Below, piece by piece: positions 3,922-6,195 of a stretch of DNA of 6,195 bases. Positions within the stretch are counted from its first letter, which is position 1, and every line of letters begins with the position of its first letter. The DNA is taken from NCBI GenBank assembly GCA_002293545.1, contig DBDL01000129.1, positions 35,795 through 41,989 of the forward strand, in the 5' to 3' direction. The DNA comes from Lachnoclostridium sp. UBA933. Its GTDB lineage: Bacteria > Bacillota > Clostridia > Lachnospirales > Lachnospiraceae. The position numbers and the translations under genes are program-made. The notes under the pieces are model-generated. The model saw only the letters and a list, made by a program, of their open reading frames with translations. It was not told the origin of the DNA and ran no database searches.

Positions 3922-6195
3922 ATGAAAGAATTTTTCAAAAAAAGTGGTTGTAAATCGTTTGCCGCTTTTATTATGATGCTTGTAATCATATTACGGTTTG
4001 TTTCAAGCGCAATCATGACAGAAAGTATCGTGGCAGAAAGCAAACCAGAACTTACCGCTGACCCTGCAAAAGAAACCGCATTTCAAAAAGAAGAAGTAAA
4101 CCTTGAACAGTATACACTAAATGCAATGCCGGATATGGTTAAAAGAGAAGTGGAAAAAAACAGCGGACAACCTGTTGCTATTTCAGAAGACGGTGCCGAA
4201 CATCTGAATACCGTAACAGTGGATAATGCAGACGGGTCCAAATCCCTTACGATATTTCCGTATGATGTCAAATATACCGACGGTAACAGGATTAAATTCA
4301 TTGATGACAAAATAGTAAGTACGGCGGATCAAGAATATGAGTATCAGAATTTTGCCGGAAAGCTTACGAAATCCTTTTCCCAAAACCCGGAAGTGGGCAT
4401 TGGACTTGATTATAAGAATTATTCGGTGGCGTTGGCACCCATGCTCCATCATGGAAAAATGAAAAGTTTGCAAAAAACAGGGATAAAAGATGTGTCCAAG
4501 GCGGCATTCAGAAAAAATGAAAACAGCGTCACGTATGACAATATATTTACGGATAACATTTCGATCAAATATACGTCAGTCCTGAATGGAATCAAAGAGG
4601 ATATTATTCTTTCAAAGTATGAAGGAATCAATACGTTTTGTTTTACACTGAATACCAACGGTCTTGTTCCGGACATGCAGAAAGAAGATCAAACGTCAAT
4701 TCCCTTGTGCGATCCCAAGACAAACGAAGTCGTCATGGCGATCGGTCAAATATTTGCTTATGATTCGGTTTTTCAATCAAAAAAGGATGATGGGACACAC
4801 ACTTCCGTCAATCACAAAATGACTTTAGAGAAAAGCGGGAAAGAAGATGAGTATGTATTAACACTGACGGTTGATGAGGAATTTTTGCAAAGTCAAAATA
4901 CGGTATATCCTGTGACGATAGATCCGGCGGTTACCATCCCGTCAAGCTATATGCAAAACACGCAAGTTTACGAAAGGGATCCCACGTATCAGAACTGGTG
5001 GGGCAATACAATGTATGTCGGTCATGTACCCGTGGCAAAATACGGGGATATGCAAATGTTTATGAAGCTTACTAACATTTCCGATTATACATATATTTCA
5101 CCTTCCGAGCTTACCAGTGTGACCTATAATATCTATGAATGGTCCGGGTTTACGGAACCGTCTGCGATAGATTTGTATAATCTCAAGTCGTCGTGGACTT
5201 ATAATGGAATCAATTACAGCAATAAGCCGGGAACTTTGCCGCAAAGGGAGAGCAGCAAAAATTATCCGGATCCCAACAGAATTAGTATGTTTAATATTAC
5301 GAGTCTGTTTGCGTCATGGTTGCGGTATCAGACCGGGGAAAGCGGCGGATTTACAAAGGATCGGGGGTTCTGCCTGAAATCGTATGCGTCCAATCTGAAA
5401 TACCGGTGTTATTATACCGCTAACGATACCAGTAACCCAACGACAATTACGGTGAATTATCATGAGCATACCTCTGTGGAAAATGATGTCTATTATCTAA
5501 GAAATCTTCAGAGTGCCAGGTATTTGGATGCCGATACGGCATTAAATAATAACGTCCGGACATACCCGTTTAACGGGAATAAAAACCAACAATGGAGAAT
5601 TGTACGCAATGCGGCTACCGGGTTATATAAGTTATACAACGAAATGCCGAAGTACAATGGGAAATGTTTGGAAATTGCGACACCCTCCGGTACGTCCGGT
5701 GTCGGTTTGATTGACGGCACTTCGGTTGGTGATTGGGTTTATTTCAGGTTGGTAAAAAATTCCGACGGCACTTACCGAATCGTATCGAATTACGGGAGTT
5801 TAAAAAACAGAGCATTGAGCAGCAATAGTTCATCTGCCTGCAATGTCAGTCCGTATACAGGGAGCAGCAATCAGAAATGGGTTTTGGTGAAGTTTAATTA
5901 TCCTATGCCGGTTCTTTTACCGATTCATCAAAGCTTTGTTAATTTTTATGGTGCTGCGAATGCAGCCAATAAAGCCAAAGAAATATTAAGTAACGCAACG
6001 AAGGCTTATAAGAAGATGTGGGGGATTAATTTGTATCCGGTAGGGGTGCCGGTTATGCCGAGTACAGGAGCCGATGCCGCGCCTGATGTTACGGAGGAAC
6101 TGATAACTTATTTGCCTAATAGGTATCGGGTGACTAGTAATACGGCATATAAACTAGTAGCCGGATTAAATTTTTTTCATGGCGGTGAGTCCTAT
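3922..6195 (+). CDS. Secreted DNRLRE-like and ricin-lectin (beta-trefoil) multidomain protein, partial (3' end beyond window)
   Basis: The frame opens at ATG 3922, 7 nt after a perfect AGGAGG (3909-3914), and stays open for 758 codons to the window edge. Residues 1-38 look like a signal peptide: a Lys-rich start, a hydrophobic core at 13-30, and possible cleavage after SSA30 or IVA38. Residues 40-330 form a beta-rich lead-in typical of clostridial surface proteins, containing DNADGSKSLTIFP (101-113) and LNGIKEDIILSKYEG (221-235). YPVTIDP (329-335) then opens a DNRLRE-like domain (about 340-512) with GNTMYVG (361-367), FNITSLFASWL (457-467) and GGF (475-477), a module of Rhs/wall-associated proteins. 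Residues 522-656 form a ricin-type beta-trefoil with QxW motifs at QQW (556-558) and QKW (651-653) and a degenerate middle repeat near W605, suggesting glycan binding. Residues 674-758 begin an unrecognised domain. No LPXTG or other anchor is visible, as the C-terminus is missing. An extracellular glycan- or wall-associated role is inferred; the catalytic activity, if any, is unknown. Confidence 0.85.
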   Translation, partial: MKEFFKKSGCKSFAAFIMMLVIILRFVSSAIMTESIVAESKPELTADPAKETAFQKEEVNLEQYTLNAMPDMVKREVEKNSGQPVAISEDGAEHLNTVTVDNADGSKSLTIFPYDVKYTDGNRIKFIDDKIVSTADQEYEYQNFAGKLTKSFSQNPEVGIGLDYKNYSVALAPMLHHGKMKSLQKTGIKDVSKAAFRKNENSVTYDNIFTDNISIKYTSVLNGIKEDIILSKYEGINTFCFTLNTNGLVPDMQKEDQTSIPLCDPKTNEVVMAIGQIFAYDSVFQSKKDDGTHTSVNHKMTLEKSGKEDEYVLTLTVDEEFLQSQNTVYPVTIDPAVTIPSSYMQNTQVYERDPTYQNWWGNTMYVGHVPVAKYGDMQMFMKLTNISDYTYISPSELTSVTYNIYEWSGFTEPSAIDLYNLKSSWTYNGINYSNKPGTLPQRESSKNYPDPNRISMFNITSLFASWLRYQTGESGGFTKDRGFCLKSYASNLKYRCYYTANDTSNPTTITVNYHEHTSVENDVYYLRNLQSARYLDADTALNNNVRTYPFNGNKNQQWRIVRNAATGLYKLYNEMPKYNGKCLEIATPSGTSGVGLIDGTSVGDWVYFRLVKNSDGTYRIVSNYGSLKNRALSSNSSSACNVSPYTGSSNQKWVLVKFNYPMPVLLPIHQSFVNFYGAANAANKAKEILSNATKAYKKMWGINLYPVGVPVMPSTGADAAPDVTEELITYLPNRYRVTSNTAYKLVAGLNFFHGGESY

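Noticed and set aside
4083..5720. Minus-strand frames at 4083-4310, 4183-4473, 4449-4676 and 5508-5720
   Set aside because: All are antisense to the long open secreted-protein frame, overlap one another in part, and show no domain or ribosome-site support.

Overview
The window looks like a piece of chromosome from a low-GC, anaerobic, endospore-forming Firmicute. Lachnospiraceae or a related Clostridia family is most likely. The reasons are a YlbJ-type sporulation membrane protein, strong AGGAGG-type ribosome binding sites, the pta-ackA acetate pathway with clostridial-type protein sequences, and a large secreted protein whose layout is familiar from gut and environmental Clostridia. The genus assignment is inference only.

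Layout from left to right. (1) Positions 1-769, minus strand: ylbJ-like gene, running off the left edge. A sigma-E-like promoter reads into it (804-832), as expected for a mother-cell sporulation gene. (2) Positions 770-910: divergent control region. It also holds a near-perfect housekeeping promoter reading right (850-877). (3) Positions 911-1075, plus: a 54-residue, very basic, four-cysteine zinc-ribbon protein of unknown function. (4) Positions 1076-1372: leader region with a likely terminator, a 16-bp perfect palindrome, a 12-bp inverted repeat enclosing 9-bp tandem repeats, a good sigma-A promoter (1273-1301) and a 12-bp hairpin at the 5' end of the predicted pta mRNA. (5) Positions 1373-2359: pta. 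(6) Positions 2360-2526: spacer with a GC-rich hairpin and six imperfect 16-bp tandem repeats. (7) Positions 2527-3717: ackA. (8) Positions 3718-3921: AT-rich spacer dominated by a ~110-bp nested inverted repeat that could be a terminator or a small mobile palindromic element. (9) Positions 3922-6195, plus: a long open frame with no stop in the window (758 codons visible). It encodes a secreted protein with a signal peptide, a DNRLRE-like beta domain and a ricin-type beta-trefoil lectin domain.

Pta and AckA work in sequence: acetyl-CoA plus phosphate gives acetyl phosphate, which then phosphorylates ADP to give acetate and ATP. The two genes are probably co-transcribed, although the hairpin and repeat array in the spacer could uncouple their expression. 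The small zinc-ribbon gene is upstream on the same strand, but a probable terminator and a new promoter separate it from pta. The secreted protein has no evident metabolic link to pta-ackA. In many Clostridia ackA is followed by a DUF177/YceD gene and rpmF; here the order is broken by the inverted-repeat element and the secreted-protein gene.

The least explained parts are the two tandem-repeat arrays in the acetate-pathway control regions, the post-ackA palindromic element, and the C-terminal portion of the secreted protein, which is cut by the window edge.
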